Source: CAWVSB01 sp046710535 (GTDB taxonomy: Bacteria; Pseudomonadota; Gammaproteobacteria; Pseudomonadales; CAWVSB01). Taken from it: a stretch of 64,000 nucleotides of DNA. The notes under the pieces are model-generated. The model was not told the DNA's origin, ran no database searches, and saw only the letters and a list, made by a program, of their open reading frames with translations. Of this stretch, positions 53,324 to 63,629 are shown in pieces (the stretch's first letter is position 1; every line of letters starts with the position of its first letter). The stretch is from NCBI GenBank assembly GCA_046710535.1, contig JBKEHH010000013.1, positions 1-64,000 of the forward strand, given 5' to 3'. A program made the translations under genes and the position numbers.

Positions 53324-54340
53324 ATGAAAATAGCAGCGCAAAAACTCAGAGATCATATAGCCAAAGGTGGTGATAATGCTTATTGGATTTGTGGTGACGA
53401 AACCTTATTAGTGCAAGAAAGCTGCGATCTTGTACGTGAGTATGCCAAGCAGCAAGGTTTCACTAACCGTGAAGTTTGGCATGTAGAGGCAGGCTTCGAC
53501 TGGCAAGAAGTATTTAATAGCGCCAACAGTATGTCGCTATTTGGTGATCGTCAATTGTTAGAGCTAAGACTAGGCGCTGGCAAGCTCAATGCAAAAACAG
53601 TAGACGCAATTGCCAGCTACGTTAGCGACCCTAACCCCGACACACTATTACTGATAACTGGCCCAAAAATAGATGCGACCACTATGCGTGGTAAAAAGTT
53701 TGGCCCCATTGAACAAGCGATTACTATTGTTCAAGTATGGCCTATTGACGCACAGCAATTACCTGAATGGATATCTGCACGACTGCGCGCTAAAAATCTA
53801 ACAGCAGACAGTGAAGCACTGAAAATTTTATGCGAACGCGTTGAAGGTAATTTACTTGCTGCTCAGCAGGAAATCGAAAAACTAGCGATGCTGAGCGAAG
53901 ATACACATTTAGACGCCGAGGCAGTCATTTCTATTGTTGCCGATAACGCTAGATATGATGTATTTAATCTAGGCGACAAGGTGCTTTTAGGCGATACCAA
54001 TGGCGCATTAAAAACTCTACGCGGACTGCGAGCAGAAGGTACCGATGCAACCCAAATTTTATGGGTACTAGCCAAAGAAGTGCGTAATTTGGTCACTGTC
54101 AGTGAACTCGCACAAACCAGCAATGTTGACGCTGCGTTAAAGCAAGCACATATTTATCAGCGCCAACAAGGACCAATAAAACAAGCACTTAGCCGTCACA
54201 GCCATAGCAGACTACAAGCCATGCTTAAGCTGTCTCATCAAATAGATTTAACCATTAAAGGTATGGCCGCGGGCAACCCTTGGGATGGTTTAGAGAAATT
54301 GATTTTACGTCTGTCAGCTATACCTGCAAGGCAACGCTAA
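53324..54340 (+). CDS. holA: DNA polymerase III subunit delta
   Basis: A 338-residue clamp-loader subunit that opens the beta clamp. N-terminal AYWICGDETLLVQESCDLV and SLFGDRQLLELRL belong to the RecA-like domain, and AAQQEIEKLAMLS to the helical lid. GMAAGNPWDGLEKLILRL is the C-terminal signature. It follows lptE without a gap and converges with the next gene. Confidence 0.94.
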   Translation: MKIAAQKLRDHIAKGGDNAYWICGDETLLVQESCDLVREYAKQQGFTNREVWHVEAGFDWQEVFNSANSMSLFGDRQLLELRLGAGKLNAKTVDAIASYVSDPNPDTLLLITGPKIDATTMRGKKFGPIEQAITIVQVWPIDAQQLPEWISARLRAKNLTADSEALKILCERVEGNLLAAQQEIEKLAMLSEDTHLDAEAVISIVADNARYDVFNLGDKVLLGDTNGALKTLRGLRAEGTDATQILWVLAKEVRNLVTVSELAQTSNVDAALKQAHIYQRQQGPIKQALSRHSHSRLQAMLKLSHQIDLTIKGMAAGNPWDGLEKLILRLSAIPARQR

Positions 54341-54344
54341 AGGC

Positions 54345-55412
54345 TCATAATTGATATATTTTGCCATCGTCAGTAGAAAAATAAACACGTGTATCAGGTG
54401 ATTGGGCTACATGGCGCACACGCATTTTTGGGTTTTCGAATAAAGACTTTTGATCAATAACCACACCGCTGTGCAGAGTCAATTTTTTAAGGTGTGTATC
54501 GGACAAACAAGCCAGCAATAGACTTTGGCTTTGACCATCATCAACAAAAGCTAATCCTGAAGGTGATACGCTCGGCGTCCAATAGACTAGCGGTTGTTCT
54601 AAACCATCTTGTTCTCCAGGTCCGATTGAAGTGCCGATATAGTTTTTGCCATGAGTAATTAACGGCCAGCCATAATTTTTACCGGCTGTAACAGCATTTA
54701 TTTCATCACCGCCGCGCGGACCAAATTCAGCCACATAAATCTGCTTAGCGATCGGATCAAAAGTAATTCCCTGTGGATTCCTATGCCCTAAGGTCCAAAT
54801 CTCTGCTAACGCATTTGAATTATCCATGAACGGATTTTCTGCTGCAGGCCTCCCGTCAAGAGTTAGGCGCAATACCTTACCATTGTGAACTGTAAGATCT
54901 TGGGCTAGTTTTCGCTCACCTCTGTCTCCGACAGTCATATAAATAGTGTCTTCAACGAATAATAAACGCGAGCCAAAATGCTTGCCCCCGCTAGATTCTG
55001 CCTTAGCGACAAACAGGTCCTTCCAAACTAAGGGTTTATCTACTGTGGCCACCGCGCGTGCTAGTGCAACAGTGATTTTTTGGGATTCAAGTTGCTTACT
55101 ATAGGTAGCATAAAAATACCGCTTCCCTTCTATCTCAACGATTTTTACATCTAGTAGGCCGCCCTGACCCTTAGCTCTTACTTTAGGAGCAATAAGCTGA
55201 CGTGAAGTATTTGATGCCAAATCTACCAAATGCAACTTGCCTGAGCGCTGACTAACTAATAGAGTTTTATCATCGAAAAAGTCAAAACCCCAAACAACGC
55301 CGCGGTCGTCGAATGAAAATACTTCTTTTGGCGCCGCATAGCTGAAAGTGGATGAAAAAATAACACAGCAGATGAGTAGTCTTATTATCATATGCATAGC
55401 TGTAGATCTCAT
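54345..55412 (-). CDS. PQQ-dependent aldose sugar dehydrogenase (YliI/Asd-like)
   Basis: A 355-residue periplasmic six-bladed beta-propeller of the soluble glucose/sorbosone dehydrogenase family. A signal peptide ends about SYAAP. The family features include KHFGSRLLFVEDTIYMTVGDRGER, the catalytic-type histidine in LGHRNPQGITFD, and EFGPRGGDEINAVTAGKNYGW. It oxidises sugars to lactones with PQQ. The start is one of three in-frame ATGs (55412, 55397, 55391). No PQQ biosynthesis genes are in the window, and this is the second PQQ enzyme here. Confidence 0.9.
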   Translation of the reverse strand: MRSTAMHMIIRLLICCVIFSSTFSYAAPKEVFSFDDRGVVWGFDFFDDKTLLVSQRSGKLHLVDLASNTSRQLIAPKVRAKGQGGLLDVKIVEIEGKRYFYATYSKQLESQKITVALARAVATVDKPLVWKDLFVAKAESSGGKHFGSRLLFVEDTIYMTVGDRGERKLAQDLTVHNGKVLRLTLDGRPAAENPFMDNSNALAEIWTLGHRNPQGITFDPIAKQIYVAEFGPRGGDEINAVTAGKNYGWPLITHGKNYIGTSIGPGEQDGLEQPLVYWTPSVSPSGLAFVDDGQSQSLLLACLSDTHLKKLTLHSGVVIDQKSLFENPKMRVRHVAQSPDTRVYFSTDDGKIYQL

Positions 55413-55457
55413 AAAATTATCTATTGCTTTATTTACGCATAAACATGACTGATTGGT

Positions 55458-56441
55458 CTACTTTAACAAGCTAATATCCACCTGTTTGTCAGCATGGTAA
55501 GAAGAACGCACTAGCGGCCCACTTGCGACACTAACAAAACCCAATTCTTTGGCTATTCGGCCAAATTCATCGAACTCATCAGGATGAACAAAGCGAGCTA
55601 CAGGCAAATGATCTTTACTCGGCTGCAGGTACTGACCAAGCGTAATCATATCGATATTGTGAGCACGCATATCCTTCATTACTTGAATCAACTCTGCTGG
55701 AGTTTCTCCCAAGCCAAGCATTAAACCAGACTTAGTTAATACTTCAGGACGCAACTGTTTATACTTTTTAAGCAAATCTAATGACCACTGATATTCACTG
55801 CCTGGACGACACTGCTTATACAAACTAGGTACAGTTTCTAAGTTGTGGTTGAATACATCAGGCGCCTCAGCGGCTAATATTTCTAGCGCCACGTCCATTC
55901 GCCCACGAAAATCTGGCACTAATACTTCTATTCTAATTGCAGGACTTAAACGTCTGGTTTCACTAATGCAATCAGCAAAATGTTGCGCACCACCATCGCG
56001 TAAATCATCCCGATCTACCGACGTTACCACTACATATTTCAAACCCAGCTCGCTAATGGCTTCGGCCAGCTCTCTCGGCTCATCTTTATTTAACGCATTG
56101 GGACGACCATGAGCCACATCACAAAAGGGACAGCGACGGGTACAAATATCACCCATAATCATAAAGGTCGCAGTGCCATTACTAAAGCACTCACCTAAAT
56201 TAGGGCAGGCCGCTTCTTCACACACGCTAGATAGTTTGCGCTCACGTAGCATCGTCTTAATACGGTTTACTTCAGCTGAGATAGGTACCTTAACTCTGAT
56301 CCAATCTGGCTTGCGCTGATACTCCGTCGTCGGAATAACCTTTATTGGAATACGTGATACTTTGTCTACCCCGCGCAACTTTTCGCCCTGCACAACCTTC
56401 TTACGGGTTTTAGTTTTATCAGTTTGAATAATATCGCTCAT
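55458..56441 (-). CDS. lipA: Lipoyl synthase
   Basis: A 327-residue radical-SAM enzyme that inserts two sulfur atoms into octanoyl-lipoyl domains. The auxiliary cluster cysteines are in CEEAACPNLGECF, and the radical-SAM cluster in CTRRCPFC. The C-terminal RSSYHADK has the conserved serine that ligates the auxiliary cluster. It follows lipB by 15 bases. Confidence 0.97.
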   Translation of the reverse strand: MSDIIQTDKTKTRKKVVQGEKLRGVDKVSRIPIKVIPTTEYQRKPDWIRVKVPISAEVNRIKTMLRERKLSSVCEEAACPNLGECFSNGTATFMIMGDICTRRCPFCDVAHGRPNALNKDEPRELAEAISELGLKYVVVTSVDRDDLRDGGAQHFADCISETRRLSPAIRIEVLVPDFRGRMDVALEILAAEAPDVFNHNLETVPSLYKQCRPGSEYQWSLDLLKKYKQLRPEVLTKSGLMLGLGETPAELIQVMKDMRAHNIDMITLGQYLQPSKDHLPVARFVHPDEFDEFGRIAKELGFVSVASGPLVRSSYHADKQVDISLLK

Positions 56442-56456
56442 ATCTTTACATCGCTG

Positions 56457-57137
56457 CTATGTGTCTTCCGAAGCCGGCAAACCGGAAATCTGTTGTAGGG
56501 AAGTATAGCCCAGCCGCTGGCTAAGCTCTTGCACTAACTGTTCTCTTGCATGACTATTTCTATCAATATCCCAGCCATCCACTAAATCGGCCAGACGGCA
56601 TATCTTTTGCCCCACATAGCCGCATGGGTTAATCCGCCCAAATGGTTCTAAATCCATGGTTAAATTAAGTGACAGGCCATGAAACGAACAGCCTTTGCGA
56701 ATACGCATACCAACTTGTGCCACTTTAGCACCGTCAACGTAAACACCGGGAGCCTTAGGGTCAGCTATACCAACAATTCCATAACTGGCTAACAAATCGA
56801 CAATAGACTCTTCAACCGCTGAAACTAAGGCTCGCACACCCAAATCTAGTCGTTTCAAATCAATCATCACATAGATAACTAACTGGCCAGGGCCGTGATA
56901 AGTCACTTGACCGCCTCGGTCTACTTGAATAACTGGAATATCGCCTGGCGCCAAAACGTGCTCAGCCTTACCGGCTTGGCCTTGAGTAAAAACAGGAGGG
57001 TGTTCCAGCAACCAAAGCTGGTCTAATGTCTTCTCGTTGCGCTGATCAGTAAAATCGCGCATCGCATCCCATACTCTCCGATAATCACAATCAACGCCTA
57101 AATCCCTAATAACTAACGAGGACGGATTAGCTGACAC
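56457..57137 (-). CDS. lipB: Octanoyl-[ACP]:protein N-octanoyltransferase
   Basis: A 226-residue transferase that moves octanoate from ACP to lipoyl domains. The substrate loop is RGGQVTYHGPGQLVIY. The catalytic Lys is in GAKVAQVGMRIRKGCSFHGLSLN, and the Cys in NPCGYVGQKI. It stands in the ybeD-lipB-lipA block. Confidence 0.95.
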   Translation of the reverse strand: MSANPSSLVIRDLGVDCDYRRVWDAMRDFTDQRNEKTLDQLWLLEHPPVFTQGQAGKAEHVLAPGDIPVIQVDRGGQVTYHGPGQLVIYVMIDLKRLDLGVRALVSAVEESIVDLLASYGIVGIADPKAPGVYVDGAKVAQVGMRIRKGCSFHGLSLNLTMDLEPFGRINPCGYVGQKICRLADLVDGWDIDRNSHAREQLVQELSQRLGYTSLQQISGLPASEDT

Positions 57138-57143
57138 GACTTT

Positions 57144-57425
57144 TCACAGAATCATTTTCACGCCATCGGCGGCTTTGACGTCGCGATGAATAGCGTGAAG
57201 ATGCTCAACACTGGTGGTAACAAAAGTGATATTAACTGATACGAAACGCCCTTTACTACTCGGGCGCACGTCAGGTTCTTGAATACTATCTGCGGCGTGC
57301 ACTTCAATAATTTGATGAATTCGCACAGCAAAATCATCGGTCGCATTGCCAACAACCTTAATGGTGTAAGTTGATGGAAAATCCATCAACTCCTCTAGCG
57401 GTGACATACCTGTTGAATCAGTCAT
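57144..57425 (-). CDS. ybeD: YbeD-family (DUF493) protein
   Basis: A 93-residue ferredoxin-like-fold protein with LMDFPSTYTIKVVG and the VRPSSKGRFVSVNITF block of the DUF493 family. It lies between dacA and lipB, 6 bases before the latter, as in E. coli. Proposed to modulate lipoate or allosteric functions, but not proven. Confidence 0.92.
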   Translation of the reverse strand: MTDSTGMSPLEELMDFPSTYTIKVVGNATDDFAVRIHQIIEVHAADSIQEPDVRPSSKGRFVSVNITFVTTSVEHLHAIHRDVKAADGVKMIL

Positions 57426-57432
57426 TAATCAT

Positions 57433-58602
57433 TCAGCTCAAACCTAAGAAACTTTGAAAGAACAACCATACACCATGCCATAAGCGTTTAAACAAACCGC
57501 CTTCTTCAATGCCTGCCTGAGCAACAAGTGGCGCAGTGTACAGCTCTTCACCATCAAGCGTAATACTTAGCTCACCGTACTCAGCTCCTTTCAATACTGG
57601 CGCTTTTACTGCGCTATCGATAGACATCATCGCTTCAATATCTTGGTGACGGCCTCGGGGGATCGTTAAACTAATTGATTTGCTTACGCCTAATTTTACT
57701 ATGTCTTCAGCGCCGCCCCACACTTTAGCAGAGCTTAACTCAGTACCTGGCGCATAAAGTGTATGTGTTTCATAAAAACGGAAACCGTAAGCCAAAAGCC
57801 GCTGCGTATCGCGCTCACGCGCAGCGGAGCTTTTGGTACCCATTACAACAGAAATTAAACGCATATCGTTTTTCTTAGCTGACGCAACCAAACCATAGCC
57901 AGCTTCTTGGGTATGCCCAGTTTTCAACCCATCCACCGACGGGTCACGCCATAGCAAACGATTGCGATTAGGCTGCCTGATCTGGTTATAGGTAAATTCA
58001 CGTTCTTTATAGATTGCATAATCTTCAGGATAATTTTTAATAATCGCTTTAGCCAACAATGACAAATCATATGCAGAACTATATTGGTCGTCCGCCGGTA
58101 AACCATGAGAATTTTTAAACCGGGTATCTTTCATACCCAACAACTCAGCATGCTTATTCATCAAATTGGCAAATTCAGCTTCGTTGCCAGCCAGATATTC
58201 GGCCACGGCCACGCTGGCATCATTGCCAGATGAAATAATAACGCCACGATGAAGATCAGCTAACTTGACTTGCTTACCAACTTCTATCCACATTAGGCTA
58301 GAACCATTAAACACTGGATTTTGTGCCCACGCAGCTTCACTAATCGTAACCATGTCAGATTCATCAACACGACCAGCCGCTAGTTCTGCAGACAGCACAT
58401 AACTGGTCATCATTTTCGTTAAGCTGGCAGGAGGAAGCTGTTCGTGGCTATTTTTATCAACCAATATCTGCCCACTATCAGCATCTATTAATATATAACC
58501 AGTAGCGCTCAGCGCCGGTGGTGCAGGTATAACTGCTGCCTGCACGCTAAGCGATGCGGCAACAACTAAGAACAATAGGTATGATGGTATCTTTTTAAGC
58601 AT
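57433..58602 (-). CDS. dacA: D-alanyl-D-alanine carboxypeptidase (PBP5/6 type)
   Basis: A 389-residue penicillin-binding protein that trims the terminal D-Ala of pentapeptides. A signal peptide ends near VQAAV. The active-site motifs are SxxK in PPASLTKMM, SxN in ISSGNDASV and KTG in GLKTGHTQEAG. The C-terminal domain ends in an amphipathic helix (GLFKRLWHGVWLFFQSFLGL) that anchors the protein to the membrane. Confidence 0.95.
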   Translation of the reverse strand: MLKKIPSYLLFLVVAASLSVQAAVIPAPPALSATGYILIDADSGQILVDKNSHEQLPPASLTKMMTSYVLSAELAAGRVDESDMVTISEAAWAQNPVFNGSSLMWIEVGKQVKLADLHRGVIISSGNDASVAVAEYLAGNEAEFANLMNKHAELLGMKDTRFKNSHGLPADDQYSSAYDLSLLAKAIIKNYPEDYAIYKEREFTYNQIRQPNRNRLLWRDPSVDGLKTGHTQEAGYGLVASAKKNDMRLISVVMGTKSSAARERDTQRLLAYGFRFYETHTLYAPGTELSSAKVWGGAEDIVKLGVSKSISLTIPRGRHQDIEAMMSIDSAVKAPVLKGAEYGELSITLDGEELYTAPLVAQAGIEEGGLFKRLWHGVWLFFQSFLGLS

Positions 58603-58726
58603 AATCTCTGTGTATAAGTTTTAAAGGTTAATTAATAGTCTGTTTTTGTTTTTTTAAACTAGCCCAATTGTAACACGCAAGAGTGATAACTAGAGTGTCT
58701 AAGAGTAACTAGAGCGTTAAGACCGC

Positions 58727-59569
58727 TTATTCATGAATTAATTCAGCTTTACCTAGCTCGGCAAACAGCAACATTACGGCGATAGTGTCGGCTTCATCAT
58801 TATTAGCTAGGGGGCCAATTTTCACTCGATAATCATTCCCTACCCGATCGATAAGCACGGAGTGTTCCACTAACTCAGTTAAAGCACGTCTCAACTCACT
58901 AGCATCGTTATAATTATCAAACTTATTTATGCTTAACCAAGGCTTGCTAGCAATACTCTTGGCTAGCGGCTTGTCTACCTTAGCGACCATATCTGTAGAG
59001 GCTGATTTTTTAGCTCGATGAAATGCTTTCACATCAATCGTTTCCACCTCAACATTGGCAACACCACTGCCAATATAACCAAGCTTTGTTGCTGCTGCGT
59101 AGGACAGATCAATAATCCGCTCAGAGTGAAATGGGCCTCTGTCGTTCACCCTAACAATAGTGGCTTTACCGTTGCTCAAGTTAGTCACTTTGACATAACT
59201 GGGTATGGGCAGAGTTTTATGCGCAGCGGTCATCCCATACATGTTGTAAATTTCGCCATTGGAGGTCGTATGGCCGTGAAATTTCTTACCGTACCAAGAT
59301 GCCCCACCCCGTTCTTTATACCCTTTAGCAGAAGATAATAAAGAATAGGTTTTTCCTAAAACAGTGTAAGGATTTTTATTTCCGGCCTTTAGTATTGGAT
59401 CCTCACGCGGCACTGCATCCTTTATTTCACTAGGATCCATATGCGAGTCAGGGCCATAATCTTGCTGAATAGCATAACGCCCGCCACCACTTTTATAACT
59501 ACCACCGCAGGAAATTAACGCCAGCACGCTGAAAAAAATCAGCGCTGATTTAACCCAACTATGACCCAT
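58727..59569 (-). CDS. rlpA: Septal-ring lytic transglycosylase RlpA
   Basis: A 280-residue lipoprotein (lipobox LISC). The double-psi beta-barrel domain has GGASWYGKKFHGHTTSNGE with the catalytic-type Asp and His, then VRVNDRGPFHSERIIDLS. A C-terminal SPOR domain (about 205-280) binds denuded glycan strands. It overlaps the mltB stop by 11 bases. Confidence 0.95.
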   Translation of the reverse strand: MGHSWVKSALIFFSVLALISCGGSYKSGGGRYAIQQDYGPDSHMDPSEIKDAVPREDPILKAGNKNPYTVLGKTYSLLSSAKGYKERGGASWYGKKFHGHTTSNGEIYNMYGMTAAHKTLPIPSYVKVTNLSNGKATIVRVNDRGPFHSERIIDLSYAAATKLGYIGSGVANVEVETIDVKAFHRAKKSASTDMVAKVDKPLAKSIASKPWLSINKFDNYNDASELRRALTELVEHSVLIDRVGNDYRVKIGPLANNDEADTIAVMLLFAELGKAELIHE

Positions 59570-60557
59570 TCGCGGCCGCTTTAATTTCTTGGCTTAAATG
59601 ATAGGTCGCCATGGCATATTTTTGTCTCGGATTGTAACGGCTAATAACATAAAAATTAGTCAATCCTATCCAATACTCCTCACCGTTTACACCACTAAAG
59701 CGCATCGCAATAGCTTTTGCCGCAGGCTCATAGGCTACTGTAGAGAGATAACCAAGTTCAGCTAGTTCAGCAATTGTCTTACTAGGCCTTAAACTACGGT
59801 TAGCTTCTTCCTTATCATAGCCCTCAACGACAACTGCTGGTGCAGAAACAGACCCACCACTGATCCAACCATGATGTTTGAAATAATTAGCCACACTGCC
59901 AATAGCATCCACTGGGTTAAACAAATCAGTAATGCCATCGCTATCAAAATCAACCGCCAATGTGCGGTAGTTACTAGGCATAAATTGCCCCAAACCCATC
60001 GCACCAGCATAAGACCCTAACTGCTGATCGGCCTGCCAGTCGCGCTCTCTCACTAACAGCAAATAATTTTCTAACTCTGAGGTGAAATATGGCGAGCGTC
60101 GCGGATGCTCGAAGGCCAAAGTAGACAATGAATTCAACACGTTAGCCTTGCCGGTATAGCTTCCGTAGTTTGTTTCAACACCAATAATCGCCGTAATAAC
60201 TTCTGGCGGCACACCATATTCTTGCTCGGCCCTAGCTAAAGCTTCGCTATGCTTTTGCATAAACGCGATACCCTGTCTTACCCGCAGATCAGTGATGAAA
60301 TGAGGACGATATTCAGACCAAGGCTTTACTTTTTCAGCGGCATTATTCATAGAGTCCAGAATTCGGTTATCCCGGCTCGCACTGGTAAAGATTTTTTCTA
60401 GTTCAGTACGATCATAGTCATACTTAGCTACCATTTTATCCATTAGGGCTTGGGCTTTAGAATTTTCAGTGTAATCAGCAAGTGTTGAGCTAGCTCCACC
60501 AATAACCGCAGCCGTTAATACAACCCCTAAGATGTTTTTCGTCTTACGCAACAACAA
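59559..60557 (-). CDS. mltB: Lytic murein transglycosylase B
   Basis: A soluble or signal-bearing lytic transglycosylase of about 332 residues, cutting glycan strands to anhydro-muropeptides. The catalytic Glu is in IIGVETNYGSYTG; LGQFMPSNY and DFDSDGITDLFNPVDAIGSVANYF are family-typical. I place the start at a TTG (giving LLRKTKN) 7 bases after GAGGAG; no in-frame ATG lies near, and the frame upstream runs into rodA. The start overlaps the rodA end by 14 bases. Confidence 0.9.
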   Translation of the reverse strand: MLLRKTKNILGVVLTAAVIGGASSTLADYTENSKAQALMDKMVAKYDYDRTELEKIFTSASRDNRILDSMNNAAEKVKPWSEYRPHFITDLRVRQGIAFMQKHSEALARAEQEYGVPPEVITAIIGVETNYGSYTGKANVLNSLSTLAFEHPRRSPYFTSELENYLLLVRERDWQADQQLGSYAGAMGLGQFMPSNYRTLAVDFDSDGITDLFNPVDAIGSVANYFKHHGWISGGSVSAPAVVVEGYDKEEANRSLRPSKTIAELAELGYLSTVAYEPAAKAIAMRFSGVNGEEYWIGLTNFYVISRYNPRQKYAMATYHLSQEIKAAANGS

Positions 60558-61692
60558 TTCTCTTCTCCTCTGTGCTAATAGACATAAGGCATCCAAAGCC
60601 TGCCATTAGCGTCACAATTGCGGTACCACCTTGGCTGACCAATGGCAGCGGAACGCCTACCACTGGTAACAAGCCTGCTACCATACCCATATTCACACAA
60701 ACATAAACAAAAAACGTTAAGGTAATACTACCTGCCAATAAGCGCGCAAAACATTGCTGCGCTCGCAGGGCAATTAGTAAGCCTCTACCGATAATTAACA
60801 AGTACACAAACAACAAACACAGCACACCAATCAAGCCAAATTCTTCGGCCAGTACTGCAATAATAAAGTCGGTATGGCTTTCAGGCAGAAAGTCCAACCG
60901 CGACTGAGTCCCCTGCAGCCAACCTTTGCCTTCCAAACCCCCCGACCCGATTGCCGTTTTAGACTGAATAATATTCCAACCGGCGCCTAATTTATCGCTT
61001 TCAGGGTTCAGTAGTGTTAGCACCCGCTGACGCTGATAGTCATGCAATACGTATTTCCACGCCGGATAGATGGCCGCTAACACACAAAAGAATGCGCCGA
61101 ATATTAAGCGCCAGCGAACACCGGCAAAAAACAATACAAACACCCCCGACGATGCAATCAAGATCGCCGTACCAAGGTCCGGCTGCTTAAATACCAATGC
61201 CGCTGGAATCCCTAGCAATAACAATGTCACAACAATATGTTTAAAACTAGGCGGTAGCGCGCGCTTAGCCAAATACCATGCAACAGTCATCGGGACTAAT
61301 AATTTCATAACCTCTGATGGCTGAAACCGTATACCTGGTAACTCCAACCAGCGCTGCGCACCTTTGGCACCAACACCAACCAGCAGTACGGCAACTAATA
61401 AACCGATTCCAGCCAAATACACCCACGGCGCCCAGCGCTGATAAAAGCTGGCATCAAACTGGGCGACAGCAATCATCACTATATAAGCCACAGTGAAAAA
61501 GGTGATCTGCCGCTTCATGGTAGAAAGATCCATACCACTAGCGCTGTATAAGACAAATAAACCACCAAACGTCAGTATTAGCAGCAGTATTAGCAGTGGG
61601 ATATCAATACTGAAACGTGACGACAAAGAGGCGCGGCGAGCAAAAGCTTCGTCCGAACCGGGCATACGTCTTAAGAAGTCCTCTTGCGCCAT
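60544..61692 (-). CDS. rodA: Rod-shape-determining peptidoglycan polymerase RodA
   Basis: A 382-residue SEDS glycosyltransferase with about ten membrane helices. Family motifs include GIRFQPSEVMKL, DLGTAILI and a C-terminal VNMGMVAGLLPVVGVPLPLVSQGGTAI. It works with PBP2 (mrdA), directly upstream, in elongation. The gap to mrdA is 34 bases. Confidence 0.96.
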   Translation of the reverse strand: MAQEDFLRRMPGSDEAFARRASLSSRFSIDIPLLILLLILTFGGLFVLYSASGMDLSTMKRQITFFTVAYIVMIAVAQFDASFYQRWAPWVYLAGIGLLVAVLLVGVGAKGAQRWLELPGIRFQPSEVMKLLVPMTVAWYLAKRALPPSFKHIVVTLLLLGIPAALVFKQPDLGTAILIASSGVFVLFFAGVRWRLIFGAFFCVLAAIYPAWKYVLHDYQRQRVLTLLNPESDKLGAGWNIIQSKTAIGSGGLEGKGWLQGTQSRLDFLPESHTDFIIAVLAEEFGLIGVLCLLFVYLLIIGRGLLIALRAQQCFARLLAGSITLTFFVYVCVNMGMVAGLLPVVGVPLPLVSQGGTAIVTLMAGFGCLMSISTEEKRIVVA

Positions 61693-61726
61693 AACTAAGG
61701 AACTCCGCTTGTTTTAATCACTACTT

Positions 61727-63598
61727 TCATTGAGCAGATGCCACTCTATTGTATTTCGCTTTAGGCTTGCCATCTTGACCAAGGATGTAAGCATCCGTCA
61801 CTTTGCGTGCTATCGGTACCGCTGCCGATGAACCATCGCCATTCTCTACTATAACGGCCACCGCAATAACCGGGTCTTCAAGCGGCGCGAAACCTATATA
61901 CAAACCATGATCCCAATTACGTTTATTAATTTTAGTAACATCATATTCTTCATCTTGAGCGATACCAATAACTTGCGACGTGCCTGTTTTGCCCGCCGCC
62001 TTATATTGCATATTTCTAGATTTACTATGCGCAGTTCCTCTCGGCGCATGAACTACCGCCTCCATCGCGTCAAAAATAAGATCCCAATGACTCTCTTTCA
62101 CTAGATTAAAGCGCTCGCCTTCACGTTTAATTGGCACTTCACCAGATACCGATTTTAATATTTGCGGAGTATGCTTTAAGCCTTTACTCGCAATCGCCGC
62201 TGCTGCTACTGCCAACTGCAGAGGCGTAGTCAGCATATAGCCTTGGCCAATACCGACATTTAGGGTTTCACCCGGAAACCAAACCTGATTTTTAGCCCGC
62301 CGCTTCCATTCGCTAGATGGCAAGATACCGGTTTTTTCATTAAATAAATCTATTCCGGTGCGAGCGCCCAAACCAAACTTCGCTGAAAAGTCATGCATTC
62401 GGTCGATACCCATTTTATTAGCAAGATGATAAAAATAAACATCACAAGATTGCTCAATGGCCAGATGTAAATCTACTTTATTGCCATGGCCATGTTTTTT
62501 CCAATCCCGAAAGCGCCTTTCATCAGTGGGTAATTGAAACCAACCAGGATCTTTTACAATGGTTGAAGGCTCCATCAAATTATATTCAAGCCCGGCCAAG
62601 CCAACAATAGGCTTAATAGTAGAACCAGGTGGGTACTGCCCTTGGAGAGCGCGATTGAACAGTGGTAAATCTAAAGATTTATTCAAACTATCGTAGTCGG
62701 TATTACTAATACCATTAACAAATAAATTGGGATCAAAGCTAGGAGTACTAACTAAGGCTATGACACCACCAGTTTTTGGGTCAATGGCCACAACTGCCCC
62801 ACGCTGACCCTCTAATGCATTAGCGGCAGCTTCTTGCACCCTTGAGTCAAGATTTAAAATCAAGTCACTACCGGGCTTTGGTTCGACCCGGTCCAACACT
62901 CGCAGCACTCTACCTAGCGCATTAGTTTCTACGTTTTCATAACCTACCTCACCATGTAAAATGTTTTCATAATATTTTTCTAAGCCAGACTTACCAATGT
63001 AATTAGTCCCCGCATAGCTTTGTTTATCTATGCGCGCTGCTTCAGCTGGATTAATTCGACCGACATAACCAGATACATGCGCAAACAATTCGCCCTTAGG
63101 GTAAAAACGTTTCGCTAACGCTTCCACCTCGACACCCGCAAATTTATGCCTATTAACAGCCATTAAGGCTATATCTTCTTCATTGAGCTGAAACTTTAAG
63201 GCAATAGATTGGAACGGACGACGTCCTTTAGAGTTTTTGTGAAAACCTTCGATTTGCTCTTCACTCAAGTCCAATAAATCTTTTAACTGCGCCAATGTTG
63301 TCGCGAGGTCATCTACCCGCTCGCGCACAATCGCCAACTGATAACTGGGCCGATTTTCAGCCAATAATATACCATTGCGATCAAAGATCAGGCCGCGCAT
63401 TGGTGGCACTGGCCTAAGTTGAACTCGGTTGCGTTCAGATTGAGTCTGATAGCTCTGATAGTTGGTGATTTGCAAACTATAATAGCGATAAGCCAACCCA
63501 GAAAACGCCGCCGACAGTAGCAGTACAATAATCATTAACCGATTGAAAAAAATCGCTTTTTCTTTGTGTGGGTCTTTTATCGCTGCCGGACTTGCCAT
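61727..63598 (-). CDS. mrdA: Penicillin-binding protein 2
   Basis: A 623-residue class B PBP, the elongation transpeptidase. A single N-terminal membrane helix is followed by the dimerisation region (RGLIFDRNGILLAENRPSYQL). Catalytic motifs are STIK in YPPGSTIKPIVGL, SCD in IEQSCDVYF and KTGT in AAGKTGTSQV. It precedes rodA in the usual order. Confidence 0.96.
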   Translation of the reverse strand: MASPAAIKDPHKEKAIFFNRLMIIVLLLSAAFSGLAYRYYSLQITNYQSYQTQSERNRVQLRPVPPMRGLIFDRNGILLAENRPSYQLAIVRERVDDLATTLAQLKDLLDLSEEQIEGFHKNSKGRRPFQSIALKFQLNEEDIALMAVNRHKFAGVEVEALAKRFYPKGELFAHVSGYVGRINPAEAARIDKQSYAGTNYIGKSGLEKYYENILHGEVGYENVETNALGRVLRVLDRVEPKPGSDLILNLDSRVQEAAANALEGQRGAVVAIDPKTGGVIALVSTPSFDPNLFVNGISNTDYDSLNKSLDLPLFNRALQGQYPPGSTIKPIVGLAGLEYNLMEPSTIVKDPGWFQLPTDERRFRDWKKHGHGNKVDLHLAIEQSCDVYFYHLANKMGIDRMHDFSAKFGLGARTGIDLFNEKTGILPSSEWKRRAKNQVWFPGETLNVGIGQGYMLTTPLQLAVAAAAIASKGLKHTPQILKSVSGEVPIKREGERFNLVKESHWDLIFDAMEAVVHAPRGTAHSKSRNMQYKAAGKTGTSQVIGIAQDEEYDVTKINKRNWDHGLYIGFAPLEDPVIAVAVIVENGDGSSAAVPIARKVTDAYILGQDGKPKAKYNRVASAQ

Positions 63599-63629
63599 CG
63601 TTTGTTATTGTCTCTGCCGTGTCGTTAGC

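Noticed and set aside
58687..58722. Two imperfect direct copies of TAACTAGAG about 19 bases apart upstream of rlpA's stop
   Set aside because: Short and imperfect; no nearby regulator or conserved layout supports a function.
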